Shown: positions 40,587 through 50,024 of the stretch, one piece after another
Position numbering within the stretch: position 1 is the first letter of the stretch
Layout: every line of letters starts with the position of its first letter
DNA from: Nitrospiraceae bacterium
GTDB lineage: Bacteria > Nitrospirota > Nitrospiria > Nitrospirales > Nitrospiraceae
Length of the DNA stretch: 64,000 nucleotides
Assembly: GCA_919902505.1 (NCBI GenBank)
Contig: CAKKRE010000007.1
Coordinates: forward strand, 43,971-107,970
Direction: 5' to 3'
Notes under the pieces: generated by a model
Databases searched by the model: none
Seen by the model: only the letters and a program-made list of their open reading frames with translations
Told to the model about the DNA's origin: nothing
Translations under genes and position numbers: made by a program

Positions 40587-41456
40587 ATGAGCGCTGAACT
40601 TCCCAAAGCGACGGACGTGGCCTCGACGGACGCGTTGGAACAGCATCTGATCGAGCGAATCCAGCAGGGCGCGATCGAACTCCCTCTCTTGCCTCAAGTG
40701 GCCTCCAGAATTTTGAGTATGGTCTACGATCCGGATGCGGAGGCGGCCAAGCTTGCCGCACTCATTCATCAGGACCAGGCCCTGGCAGCCCATGTCATCC
40801 GGATCGCCAACTCTCCGGCCTATATGACGCGCAATCCCGTCGTATCCTTGCAACATGCCGTCTCGATGCTGGGCATGAACCTGATGTCGGAACTGGCGTT
40901 CTCCGCTTCCATCAAAGGCAGTGCGTTCAAGGTGCCGGGGTGGGATGATGAAGTCAAGCGCCTCTGGCAGTATTCACTGGCAAGCGGCGCCTACGCCAAA
41001 GAAATTGCCCGCGTCCGCCGGTTCAACGTCGAAAGCGCCTATCTCTGCGGACTCCTGCACGGGATCGGCAAACCGGTGGTGTTGCAGACTCTGGTCGCGC
41101 TGGCCAAGGAGCAAAATCTCACCCTGACGCAGGAGGTGTTGCATCAACTCCTGCAAGGCTACTACATCCAGGTGGGCTTGCTCGTCGCCGAAGACTGGGG
41201 TCTCCCGCCGCCTGTCGTGGAATCGATCGGTTTTCACAGCGATTACCAGTATGCCAAGACGGCCAAGCAGGAGTGCATGACGACCTGTCTGGCCGGGCGA
41301 TTGGCCACCCATTTTCTTGATCCCGTGGGCTTCGATGAGGCGATGGTTCGCGAGCATGCAGTCTTTGCCGATCTGAACCTCTATCCTAAAGATATCGATG
41401 CGCTCTTGGCCCTGAAAGACAAGGTGCAAGCCGTCGTGGAGGCGATGCCGTTGTGA
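40587..41456 (+). CDS. HDOD domain signalling protein
   Basis: About 289 aa. HDOD domain, an HD-like fold lacking phosphohydrolase metal ligands, with LPLLPQVASRIL and HVIRIANSPAYM-type motifs. Such proteins are usually adaptors in signalling, stress or motility networks. The ATG at 40587 is preferred over a TTG at 40566. Overlaps the next gene (TGATG). Confidence 0.88.
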   Translation: MSAELPKATDVASTDALEQHLIERIQQGAIELPLLPQVASRILSMVYDPDAEAAKLAALIHQDQALAAHVIRIANSPAYMTRNPVVSLQHAVSMLGMNLMSELAFSASIKGSAFKVPGWDDEVKRLWQYSLASGAYAKEIARVRRFNVESAYLCGLLHGIGKPVVLQTLVALAKEQNLTLTQEVLHQLLQGYYIQVGLLVAEDWGLPPPVVESIGFHSDYQYAKTAKQECMTTCLAGRLATHFLDPVGFDEAMVREHAVFADLNLYPKDIDALLALKDKVQAVVEAMPL

Positions 41457-42874
41457 TGCCCCCCAATGCCTATGACATCGTGGTGGTGGGGAGCGGTCCG
41501 GCCGGCCAGAAGGCTGCCATTCAAGGCGCCAAGGCCGGCAAGAAAGTCGTCCTGATCGAACAGGAACAGGGCATCGGCGGCAACTGTGTGTACCGGGGCA
41601 CCATTCCGAGTAAGACGCTGCGCGAGACGGCATTGCAGTTCGAGCGTCTCAAGCGCTCGAGCGAAGTGTTCGAAGGACGGCTGCGGCTCGATGTGCCCAT
41701 GTCCGTGCTGCTGCACCGCCTGGATGAGGTGGTAAAGGCGCACGAGTGTTACATCGCCGACCAACTCACCCGCAACAGTGTGACCTATCGGCACGGACGT
41801 GCGCGATTCCTCTCGCCGCATGAAGTGGAATTGGAGACCATCGACGGCGCCTGCCAGGCCTTGCGGGCCGACACGATCGTGCTGGCGACGGGGTCCCGGC
41901 CGCGTTCGATTCCCGAAATTCCCGTCGATCATGAACATGTCCTGGACAGCGATTCGATCCTGTCGATGATCTACCTGCCTCGCTCGTTGACGGTCTTGGG
42001 CGGAGGGGTCATCGCCTGTGAATATGCCTCGACTTTTGCGCTGCTGGGAGTCGAAGTGACGCTCATCGACAGGGCCCAGCGTCCCCTGTCGTTCATGGAC
42101 GCGGAAATCGTCGAGGTGTTTCAGCGCAGCATCGAACGGCAAGGCGGACGGTTTTACGTGGGGCAGACCGTCAAGGAAGTGGCGTGGGACGGCGTGTCCT
42201 CCGTCGTCGTCAGGCTGGCGAACGGCATGGCGGTCAAGAGCGAAAAGATGCTGGTCGCGCTGGGGCGTCAACCGAACATTGAAGAATTGAATCTTGAGGC
42301 GGCCGGGCTCACGCTGGACGAGAAGGGCCGAATTCCCGTCAACGAATACGGGCAAACCCCCGTCCCGCATATTTTTGCCGCCGGCGACATGTTGGGTCGT
42401 CCTCCGGCCTTGGCCTCACAAGCGATGGAGGATGGTCGTCGGGCGGTCAGTCACGCCTTGGGCCTTCCAGTCGGCGACTCGCGCAATCAGGTGCCGATCG
42501 GGATCTATACCATTCCGGAAATCGCCTCCATCGGACTCGATGAGGAACAGGCCGCAGCCCGGTACCGTGGCCCGCTCGTGGGGCGCGCGCGGTTTACGGA
42601 AATCGCCAAGGGGCAGATCACGGGATCCTGCGACGGACTCCTGAAGCTGATTGCCGACCCGTCCGGTGAACGATTGCTCGGCGTGCAGATCGTCGGCGAG
42701 CATGCGACCGAATTGATTCACCTCGGCCAGATGGCCTTGCAGGACGGGGCGACCATCGACCGGTTCATCGATTCTATTTTCAGCTTTCCCACGTTTGCCG
42801 AAGGGTATCGCGTGGCCGCGCTCGATATTCTGGGCCAGCGCCGCAAGCGTCAGAGCACCACTCAAGCGGCCTAG
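41456..42874 (+). CDS. sthA: Soluble pyridine nucleotide transhydrogenase-like flavoprotein
   Basis: 472 aa FAD flavoprotein of the lipoamide dehydrogenase superfamily. FAD motif VVGSGPAGQKAA at the N-terminus, NAD motif GGGVIACEYAS in the middle and AAGDM before the dimer domain. The active-site region reads NCVYRGTIPSK, with only one Cys of the usual pair, as in SthA, so disulphide chemistry is not possible and NADPH/NAD exchange is likelier. Translated from the stop of the HDOD gene. Gene name by family resemblance. Confidence 0.87.
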   Translation: MPPNAYDIVVVGSGPAGQKAAIQGAKAGKKVVLIEQEQGIGGNCVYRGTIPSKTLRETALQFERLKRSSEVFEGRLRLDVPMSVLLHRLDEVVKAHECYIADQLTRNSVTYRHGRARFLSPHEVELETIDGACQALRADTIVLATGSRPRSIPEIPVDHEHVLDSDSILSMIYLPRSLTVLGGGVIACEYASTFALLGVEVTLIDRAQRPLSFMDAEIVEVFQRSIERQGGRFYVGQTVKEVAWDGVSSVVVRLANGMAVKSEKMLVALGRQPNIEELNLEAAGLTLDEKGRIPVNEYGQTPVPHIFAAGDMLGRPPALASQAMEDGRRAVSHALGLPVGDSRNQVPIGIYTIPEIASIGLDEEQAAARYRGPLVGRARFTEIAKGQITGSCDGLLKLIADPSGERLLGVQIVGEHATELIHLGQMALQDGATIDRFIDSIFSFPTFAEGYRVAALDILGQRRKRQSTTQAA

Positions 42875-42969
42875 TCTCCCGCCCCCGCCGTCTTCCCCTC
42901 TTTGACCCCCAGGCCCTATGTGCGCTACTCTCCGGGGCGACCCGTAAGGTCACCGCTGGAGGGATCGTC

Positions 42970-44673
42970 GTGAATCGCAATGAGCGCCGCCGCGATGAAA
43001 AATTGTATGGGAAACAGGCCGGAGGGGCCGATGTCTCAGCGATGCTTCTGCGCGAGGCACAGCTGCATCATCAGGCCGGACGGCTGGATGAAGCGGAACG
43101 GGGCTACCGTTCCCTCCTGGAGCGGACACCGGCTCAACCGGACGCACTTCATGGCTTAGGCCTCCTCATCTACCGGCGCGGCGATCTGAAAGACGCGCTC
43201 GGTTGGCTGGCGAAGGCTTGTGCCGCCGGTCCTCGCAATCCGGTCTATTGGTTCAATCACGGCGTCGTGCTCCAGCGCGCCGGACGCACGACGGATGCGG
43301 TCGACGCCTATGGCCAGGCCATACACTGGAATCCCCGCTACATCGAGGCCCGCACCAATCTCGGGAACGCCTACAAAGAACTGGGACGCCTTTCAGACGC
43401 GCAAGCCGCCTATGAGCAGGTGTTGGCGCTCAATCCGGACCATGCCGAGGCGCACAACAATCTCGGCGTCGTGCTGAAAGAACAAGGGCGGTTGGATGAA
43501 GCCGCGGAGTCGTATCGGCGTGCCATCGCCTTGAAGCCGACCCATGCGGAGGCGCAGAACAATCTCGGCCTGGTGCTCCTGGAACAGGGTCGGTTGGACG
43601 ATGCCATTCGCTGCTTCGAACGCGGGCTTCAGATCGTCCCCGGTTATGGAACCGCGCTCTACAACCTCGGTATTGCCTGGATCTGGCGGGAGGATAGGCC
43701 GCGGGCGCTGCGTTGTTTTGCCGAAACCGCGCAAGCCAAACACGCGCACGGCCGCCCGGTGACAGAGACGACCGTCTTTCGTTCCCGGCTCAAGCACGAT
43801 GCCGAGCAGCTACAGTATCTTCGGGAAAACGGTCTGTTGGGCGCTGAATGGAACCCCTATCACGAGGCACTCACTCGCCTGTGCGAAACATTGGAACACT
43901 CAGCGACCGCTGCGACTGGATCGTCAAATCGCGTGCCGCTGTCCACTGCCGAGATTCAGCCCCTTGCGGCCTCGTATAACCGGCTGATTCATATCGCTCC
44001 TTGCGAGGCGATCGAGGGAGGGGCGCTGGCTGCGGATCTGGACAGCGCAGCCGTGGAGGTCCGGTATCTGGCGATGAATCCGGAGGTGACGTACGTCGAC
44101 GGGTTGTTGACGGACGAGGCGTTGCAACGGTTGAGACGGTTCTGCTGGGCGTCCACGATCTGGAAGAAGGACTACGAGAACGGCTATATCGGGGCTTTCC
44201 TCGGCGATGGATTCGCCTCTCCCCTGCTGCTTCAAATTGCCGAGGAGTTACGTCGCCGGTTACCCCGCATCTTCGGCACCCATCGCCTGACACAGGCCTG
44301 GGCATTTAAGCACGACAGCGCCAGGCGCGGCCTGAACATTCACGCCGATGCCGCGGCGGTCAACGTCAATTTCTGGATCACGCCGGATGAGGCGAACCTG
44401 AATCCTGACAGTGGTGGATTGGTGGTGTGGGATAAGGAAGCGCCCAGAGATTGGGATTTCAAGACGTACAATAGCGACAAGGCCCGGGGTAAGATTTACG
44501 AGTGGCTGAACGCGCAGGGAGCAAGGGAAATCAAGATCCCCTATCGGGCGAACCGGGCGGTGGTGTTCAACTCAGATCTGTTCCACGAAACCGATGACAT
44601 TGCGTTCAAGGAAGGGTTCACCAACCGCCGCATCAATATCACGCTGCTGTACGGACATCGGCATCGCCCCTGA
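42970..44673 (+). CDS. TPR protein fused to a putative 2-oxoglutarate/Fe(II) oxygenase
   Basis: 567 aa from a GTG with GGAGGGAT upstream. Residues 25-250 hold about six tetratricopeptide repeats (for example HAEAHNNLGVVLKEQGRLDE). The C-terminal part resembles 2OG-Fe(II) dioxygenases: HAD at 458-460 and His539 (LFHETDD) as metal ligands and Arg near 553 for 2-oxoglutarate. Similar fusions occur in peptide or protein hydroxylases. Ends overlap the convergent signalling gene by 35 bp. Substrate unknown. Confidence 0.78.
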   Translation: MNRNERRRDEKLYGKQAGGADVSAMLLREAQLHHQAGRLDEAERGYRSLLERTPAQPDALHGLGLLIYRRGDLKDALGWLAKACAAGPRNPVYWFNHGVVLQRAGRTTDAVDAYGQAIHWNPRYIEARTNLGNAYKELGRLSDAQAAYEQVLALNPDHAEAHNNLGVVLKEQGRLDEAAESYRRAIALKPTHAEAQNNLGLVLLEQGRLDDAIRCFERGLQIVPGYGTALYNLGIAWIWREDRPRALRCFAETAQAKHAHGRPVTETTVFRSRLKHDAEQLQYLRENGLLGAEWNPYHEALTRLCETLEHSATAATGSSNRVPLSTAEIQPLAASYNRLIHIAPCEAIEGGALAADLDSAAVEVRYLAMNPEVTYVDGLLTDEALQRLRRFCWASTIWKKDYENGYIGAFLGDGFASPLLLQIAEELRRRLPRIFGTHRLTQAWAFKHDSARRGLNIHADAAAVNVNFWITPDEANLNPDSGGLVVWDKEAPRDWDFKTYNSDKARGKIYEWLNAQGAREIKIPYRANRAVVFNSDLFHETDDIAFKEGFTNRRINITLLYGHRHRP

Positions 44674-46765
44674 GTAATTTCTCAAAATCCTCCGCGCAGA
44701 CGGGCCGGCTGAACAGGTAGCCTTGCACCTCGTCACATCCCTCTTCCCGTAACCGTGCCAACTGGCCTTCTGTTTCCACTCCTTCGGCTAAGACCGAGAG
44801 ATTCAGACTGTGCGCCATCGCGATGATCGCCCGGGTGATCTTCACGTTGTTTTCGTTGGTGAGCAGATCGCGGACAAACGATTGATCGATCTTCAATCGG
44901 CTCAGGGGAAAACGCTGGAGATAACTCAGCGACGAATAACCGGTGCCGAAGTCGTCGATGGAGAGACGGACGCCCATGGTGCGGAGGCCTTCCAGCATGG
45001 TGACCGATGCCTCGACGTCCCGCATGGCGATGGACTCAGTCAGTTCCAGCTCCAGTTGCGATGGATTCAGCCCGGAGTCCCGAAGCGCATCGGCCACCGT
45101 GGCGGGCAGCGTCCGTCCATGAAACAGGGAATTGGACACGTTGGCCGATACGGTGATGGGCGGCAGGCCGGCCGTTTCCCAGGCTTTCGCCTGGCGGCAG
45201 GCCTCGCGAAGCACCCATTCGTCCATCGGGCGGATGAGGCCCGTGTCGATGGCCGCATTCAAGAAGACTCCCGGCGGCACCAGGCCGCGTTTGGGATGTT
45301 TCCAACGGACGAGCGCTTCCGCGCCCAGTATCTTGCGTGAATGGATGTTTAGTTTCGGCTGATAGAAGACGACAAACTCTTCCCGTTCCAAGGCGCGGCG
45401 GAGTTCGTTCTCCAGGTCGAGGCGTTCGGCCGCGGCGGCGTTCAAGCCGGACGAATAGAACTGGCAGTTGTTCCGCCCCTGCTCTTTCGCGTGGTACATC
45501 GCGGTGTCGGCGTTCTTGAGCAATGCTTCCACGGTGGCGCCGTCCGAGGGAAAGATCGAAATGCCGATGCTCGCGGAAATAAAAATTTCATGCCCGTCGA
45601 TGCTGAGGGGGTGCGCCAATGCCTCCAGTATCCGCCGGGCCACCCGGCCTGCGTCTTCCGGGGTCGGCAAGGCCGTGAGCAAAATGGTGAACTCATCGCC
45701 GCCGAGCCGCGCGAGGGCATGGGTGGGTTCGTTCACGGCGTTCCGGCCGACCGAGTCGCTCTGACGGACCGACTCGCTTAACCGTTCGGCCACATGCGTC
45801 AGCAAGCGGTCTCCCACCGTGTGCCCCAGTGTATCGTTGATCACCTTGAACCGATCCAAGTCGATAAAGAGGGTGGCCAGATGCTGATGGTGGCGTTCAG
45901 CATAGGACAGGGCGTTGGAGAGGCGATCTTTGAACAGCACACGGTTGGCCAGGCCCGTCAGGCTGTCGTAGTACGCGAGTTGATGGATGGCCCGTTCAGC
46001 CTGTTTGCGTTCGGTGATGTCCTGGGCGGTCCCGATGACCGTCAGCTCGTCCGTCTCTTCTTCGCGCACGCCTTCGGCCTGAAGATGAATGATGAAGTCG
46101 GTTCCGTTCGGCAGCACGATGCGGTGGTCGATGTCGCAGGGGGTCTGCTGACCGACCAGTTTCTCCAGTGCGCCGTTCACGGTCGGCCGGTCGTCCGGGT
46201 GAACGAGACTGAGGAAGGCTTCAAAGGTGCCGGCAAAATCCTGCGGGCGCACGCCGACCAGGCGGCACAGTTCATTGGACATGGTGAAACGATTCGTCCG
46301 GGGATTCCAGTCCCAGTTGCCGATCCGGGCGATGCGCTGGGCCAATTCCAGCCGCGATTCGCTTCGGATGAGCGCGTGCAGCACGTTGTTGGTTCTGAGC
46401 ATGTACCGGACATGGTGGCAGAGAATCGTGGCGTTGACCGGTTTGGTGATGAAATCCGTGGCGCCGTGCTGATAGGCCTGCGCGATGGAATGCGCGTCAT
46501 CCAATCCTGTGAGGATCAAAATCGGAACGCGTTTGCCGCGAGGGAGTGTACGCAGCCGGGAACAGGTCAGATACCCGTCCATGTCCGGCATCATAATATC
46601 CAGGACGACCAGATCAGGCGTCAGGGCCTCGAATTTCACCAGCGCGTCCTGCCCTCCGGTGGCCTCGGCCACGGTCATGCCGGCCGGTTCCAATGCGTTC
46701 CGGACAAAGAGCCGTGACAGCGGATCGTCGTCGGCGATCAGGATCGTGGGACGGGTTTGAGTCAT
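44639..46765 (-). CDS. Response regulator with PAS, GGDEF and EAL domains
   Basis: 708 aa. Receiver domain (phospho-acceptor Asp56 in VVLDIMMP), a PAS domain (about 140-255), a GGDEF domain with intact GGDEF at 355-359 and an EAL domain starting at 483-485 with EALVRWKHP. Both c-di-GMP synthesis and breakdown motifs look intact, so net activity is unpredictable. The start at 46765 is chosen over a TTG at 46783. Clustered with a membrane sensor and a PilZ protein. Confidence 0.94.
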   Translation of the reverse strand: MTQTRPTILIADDDPLSRLFVRNALEPAGMTVAEATGGQDALVKFEALTPDLVVLDIMMPDMDGYLTCSRLRTLPRGKRVPILILTGLDDAHSIAQAYQHGATDFITKPVNATILCHHVRYMLRTNNVLHALIRSESRLELAQRIARIGNWDWNPRTNRFTMSNELCRLVGVRPQDFAGTFEAFLSLVHPDDRPTVNGALEKLVGQQTPCDIDHRIVLPNGTDFIIHLQAEGVREEETDELTVIGTAQDITERKQAERAIHQLAYYDSLTGLANRVLFKDRLSNALSYAERHHQHLATLFIDLDRFKVINDTLGHTVGDRLLTHVAERLSESVRQSDSVGRNAVNEPTHALARLGGDEFTILLTALPTPEDAGRVARRILEALAHPLSIDGHEIFISASIGISIFPSDGATVEALLKNADTAMYHAKEQGRNNCQFYSSGLNAAAAERLDLENELRRALEREEFVVFYQPKLNIHSRKILGAEALVRWKHPKRGLVPPGVFLNAAIDTGLIRPMDEWVLREACRQAKAWETAGLPPITVSANVSNSLFHGRTLPATVADALRDSGLNPSQLELELTESIAMRDVEASVTMLEGLRTMGVRLSIDDFGTGYSSLSYLQRFPLSRLKIDQSFVRDLLTNENNVKITRAIIAMAHSLNLSVLAEGVETEGQLARLREEGCDEVQGYLFSRPVCAEDFEKLLRGDADVRTAA

Positions 46766-47007
46766 CGTATGGTCTTCTGGCAAACGTGGTTATGGCGAGG
46801 GCGCACGTGGGTGACGTCCTTCCCGTTCAGGGCGAGAGCGTCCGGAGCTTCCGACAGGTCTGCCTGTTTGGCGCTCGTGTGAGAGTATCAAACTTCTGAA
46901 TAAGCGCTACATAATTAGCACTTGTTGAGCAGCGGAAAGGCCGCTCCCCTGCCTGGGTGAAAGCCTGAGTGCGAAAGGCTTACCGCGGGAATGTCCGTGC
47001 CGGTGAA
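46766..47007. other. Intergenic region between signalling genes
   Basis: No gene recognised. On the minus strand AAGCCT...AGGCTT (near 46955-46985) forms a small hairpin and AGCGG...CCGCT another, possibly the transcript end of the sensor gene. I considered a riboswitch but found no match to known aptamer cores. Confidence 0.4.
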
Positions 47008-47721
47008 TCAACCCCTGTCCGGTGTCTCGACAGCATTCCCGACCGGGACGAAGCGCTGTTCCCCGGCTTCCATGAGGATGCCGGCCAAGAGCGCGCGAAC
47101 CCGGCTCATGAGTCCTCGCATGGTCAGGGTCAAGAGGATGACCATCACGAGGAGCAGCGGTCCGATGACCAGGGCCACGTCCCGCCCCAGATCCTCCTCC
47201 GAACGAAGGACTGCGGCATCCGGCGGGGTTGCGACGACCAGTCTGATCCATCCTGCGATACGGTTGTCCTGGCGGAAGGGCTCGACCACGATCATGACCG
47301 GCCTTCCCTTGTCTACCCCGTGAGTGATGGAACTGCTCTGACTGTTGCGTGCAGTCGGCCATGCGGCATCCTGTATCGGAGTGCCGATGGCGGCCGCATT
47401 ACTGGCGGCCACGATCATGTTATCCGTGGTGATGACGGCGGCATCGAGCAGATTGGCCTGGCCGGCATGTTGTTCCAGAGTCTGCTGAACGGCCGCCAGT
47501 TGCTCGCCGCCCAGCGACTCACTGAACCAGGCCAGGGTTCGCGCCAAGGCGCGTGCGCTCTGCTCCGCCGCCATGAGCATCGCCGCATTGCGTTGCGTGA
47601 CGAGCGAACGGTCGTGCTGAGCCAGGAGCGCATAGAGCGCCGCCGCGCAGCAGGCGGAGACGATCACGCTGACGAACACCGCCGGAAGCCAGGTGCGAGG
47701 CAATCGGGACGCGTGAGCCAT
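47008..47721 (-). CDS. Two-helix membrane sensor-like protein without an output domain
   Basis: 237 aa. Two membrane helices (about 12-35 and 180-202) flank a periplasmic region of about 145 residues resembling a CHASE- or PAS-like sensor (AAVITTDNMIVAAS, then RPVMIVVEPFRQDNRIAGWIRLVV). A short cytoplasmic tail follows, with no kinase or cyclase domain. It could act with the neighbouring PAS-GGDEF-EAL regulator or PilZ protein, on position only. Follows pilZ by 20 bp. Confidence 0.6.
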   Translation of the reverse strand: MAHASRLPRTWLPAVFVSVIVSACCAAALYALLAQHDRSLVTQRNAAMLMAAEQSARALARTLAWFSESLGGEQLAAVQQTLEQHAGQANLLDAAVITTDNMIVAASNAAAIGTPIQDAAWPTARNSQSSSITHGVDKGRPVMIVVEPFRQDNRIAGWIRLVVATPPDAAVLRSEEDLGRDVALVIGPLLLVMVILLTLTMRGLMSRVRALLAGILMEAGEQRFVPVGNAVETPDRG

Positions 47722-47741
47722 GCTGTATCCTCCTCAACGGA

Positions 47742-48107
47742 TCAGGGTTGTGACGTGCCGGAACCGTCTTGCCGGTCGTTGGCCCGTTCATAGGGTTGGC
47801 GCGTGAGTTCTTTGACAATGCCTTGGAGGCGAGCCCATTTGTCCGGTTGCAGGGACACGAATTCGAGGCCGATGCGGCCGTCGCGGCACCAGCGTACTAC
47901 GGCTTGCTGAATGGTCAGCGGGGCGGCATCGCCGGCGGGCTGGATACGGAGTTCAAGGGTGGTGCCGGGATGCACGGCTGTCGCGCTCAGGATGCCGCAG
48001 CCCCGCAGGGACAGATCGACGACATGGCCGTCCCCGCCGACGCGGTTGACCGAACTGAAGGAACTTCGAAAGTGAACGGGAAAACGAGGATGATGGCGTT
48101 GGTCCAT
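47742..48107 (-). CDS. PilZ domain c-di-GMP-binding protein
   Basis: 121 aa. Single PilZ domain with the c-di-GMP motif R4-HHP-R8 and D31-x-S33-x-x-G36. No other domain, so it is an adaptor. Just upstream of the sensor gene on the minus strand and 23 bp after the rtcB stop. Basic N-terminus and acidic-polar tail are ordinary. Confidence 0.88.
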   Translation of the reverse strand: MDQRHHPRFPVHFRSSFSSVNRVGGDGHVVDLSLRGCGILSATAVHPGTTLELRIQPAGDAAPLTIQQAVVRWCRDGRIGLEFVSLQPDKWARLQGIVKELTRQPYERANDRQDGSGTSQP

Positions 48108-48130
48108 GATCGGCTAGCGCTGGTATAAGG

Positions 48131-49582
48131 CTAGCCCTTTATATTGCCGATTGGTTTGAGTTCCGCTACTTTTTTTGTGATTCCCGCGTGGTCCACCGTC
48201 TCGACGACATCGGAAATGTTCTTGTACGCGAACCCGGCTTCTTCAGCCAGACCCGACATGGATACGGCTTTGACCAGAATGCCGTGCTGTTTCATGTCGC
48301 GCATGAGCTGCTCGCCGCGCACCGTGCGTTTCGCCTGCGCGCGCGACATGGTCCGGCCGGACCCGTGCATGGTCGAGCCGAACGTTTCCTGCATCGCCCG
48401 ATCGGTGCCGACCAGAAGATACGAGCCGGTCTCCATGGAGCCGCCGCAGATGACCGGCTGGCCGATCCCCCGATAACAGGCCGGGAGTTCGGGACTCCCG
48501 GGCCCGAACGCCCGCGTGGCGCCCTTCCGGTGCACGAGCCACTCCCCGTCCCGGTAGCGTTCGACCTTGGCGATGTTATGCGCCACATCGTAGATCAGCT
48601 GCATGCCCAGGCGCCGGGCGCTTTCGCCGAACACCGCTTCGAAGGCCTCGCGAATCTGATGCGTGATGACTTGCCGGTTGGCAAACGCGGTGTTGGCCGC
48701 GCAGTTCATCGCGCCGAAATAGTCCTGTCCTTCCGGTGAGCGAAACGGCGCGCAGGCGAGCTGCTGGTCTTTGACGAAAATTCCGTATCGGCGCATGGCT
48801 TTCTCGAACACCTTGAGGTAGTCGCTAGCCACCTGGTGGCCGAATCCGCGCGAACCGCAATGAACCATCACGACCACCTGATCGCGACCGGTCAACCCCA
48901 TGGCCGCGGCGGTCGCACGGTCGTAGATCCCCTTGTCGGAGAGCACCTGTATTTCCAGGTAGTGGTTGCCGGATCCCAGGGTGCCGAGTTGGTTGATGCC
49001 GCGTTCGATGGCGTAGTCCGTCACGTGGGTGGGGTCTGCGCCCTCCAGACAACCGCGCTCCTCGATGCGTACGAGGTCTTCTTCCCAGCCATATCCTTTG
49101 GCGATGCACCAGCCGGCGCCCTGCCGCATGACGTCGCGAAAGTCCCGCCTGGAGAGATTCACGAAGCCGCGCGATCCGACACCGGCCGGGACGCGACGGA
49201 AGAGTTCCGTCATCAGGAGTTCCAGTTTCGGTTGCACCTCCGAGAGCGACAAGTCGGTACGGATCAAACGCATCCCGCAGTTGATATCGTAGCCGACGCC
49301 GCCGGGAGAGATAACTCCATCCTCAGGGTTGAATGCCGCCACACCACCGATGGGAAAGCCGTACCCCCAATGTCCATCCGGCATGCAGAGGGCATACCGA
49401 TGGATACCGGGGAGACAGGCCACGTTGGTGACCTGATCGAAGACGCCCCGATCCATCGCACCGAGAATCGCCGCGCTGGCGTAGATGCGAGCCGGGACCA
49501 GCATGCCGGGTTTTTCAGAGGGCGGAATTTCCCAGAGGTAGTCGTTGATCTTGACGACCTGCATGTCGGTGTTCAGTTTCAT
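48131..49582 (-). CDS. rtcB: RNA-splicing ligase RtcB
   Basis: 483 aa. GTP- and Mn-dependent ligase joining 2',3'-cyclic phosphate and 5'-OH RNA ends in RNA repair or tRNA splicing. Metal and nucleotide residues are in GYDINCGMR, GSGNHYLE, HCGSRGFGHQ and YDVAHN; the guanylylated His406 is in MHGSGR. The start overlaps the archease stop (ATGA), so the pair is cotranslated. Confidence 0.97.
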   Translation of the reverse strand: MKLNTDMQVVKINDYLWEIPPSEKPGMLVPARIYASAAILGAMDRGVFDQVTNVACLPGIHRYALCMPDGHWGYGFPIGGVAAFNPEDGVISPGGVGYDINCGMRLIRTDLSLSEVQPKLELLMTELFRRVPAGVGSRGFVNLSRRDFRDVMRQGAGWCIAKGYGWEEDLVRIEERGCLEGADPTHVTDYAIERGINQLGTLGSGNHYLEIQVLSDKGIYDRATAAAMGLTGRDQVVVMVHCGSRGFGHQVASDYLKVFEKAMRRYGIFVKDQQLACAPFRSPEGQDYFGAMNCAANTAFANRQVITHQIREAFEAVFGESARRLGMQLIYDVAHNIAKVERYRDGEWLVHRKGATRAFGPGSPELPACYRGIGQPVICGGSMETGSYLLVGTDRAMQETFGSTMHGSGRTMSRAQAKRTVRGEQLMRDMKQHGILVKAVSMSGLAEEAGFAYKNISDVVETVDHAGITKKVAELKPIGNIKG

Positions 49583-50019
49583 ACGTCCAGCACCACCCTG
49601 GCCTTCCAGCTCGTCCCCTCTTGTGTGACCGCATACAGATGTTTCGTGACGCCTTTGACGTCCGAGCGCAGGTCCTGTGTCGCGGGATCGACCGGTGCAC
49701 CGGTCAGTTCGGCGTGGAGGTGCCAGGCTGCGCGGGCATCATTCTGATTCAGCGACAATGTCGCCCGATGGAAGACCACGCCCTGCGCATCTTTTAAATA
49801 GACGAGCCGTCCCAGCCATTCGAACAGGAGCGTCTCGATGTCCGCCTCTTCCATGTCCACGCTATGCTGCCAGGTTTCGGCGATGGTGACCGGATCGGCC
49901 AGGCTTTCGATGAGGGCTTGCGTCGCGGCCTCGAAGAGGGCCGGCAAGGACTCTCCCTCGGCGTCGAATGCCATATCGGCCAGCGCGATGTCGTCGAGGA
50001 ATCGGAAGGAGCCCGGCAT
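49579..50019 (-). CDS. Archease
   Basis: 146 aa. Cofactor that drives RtcB guanylylation and turnover. The acidic-rich N-terminus (LDDIALADMAFDAEG), the LLFEWLGRLVYL helix and KGVTKHLY near the C-terminus fit the family. The ATG at 50019 lies five bases after the sdhB stop and overlaps rtcB at its end. Confidence 0.9.
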   Translation of the reverse strand: MPGSFRFLDDIALADMAFDAEGESLPALFEAATQALIESLADPVTIAETWQHSVDMEEADIETLLFEWLGRLVYLKDAQGVVFHRATLSLNQNDARAAWHLHAELTGAPVDPATQDLRSDVKGVTKHLYAVTQEGTSWKARVVLDV

Positions 50020-50024
50020 GGGCG

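Noticed and set aside
46907-47007. Possible c-di-GMP or other riboswitch near c-di-GMP genes
   Set aside because: Two small hairpins but no match to known aptamer cores, and it lies downstream rather than upstream of the sensor gene.
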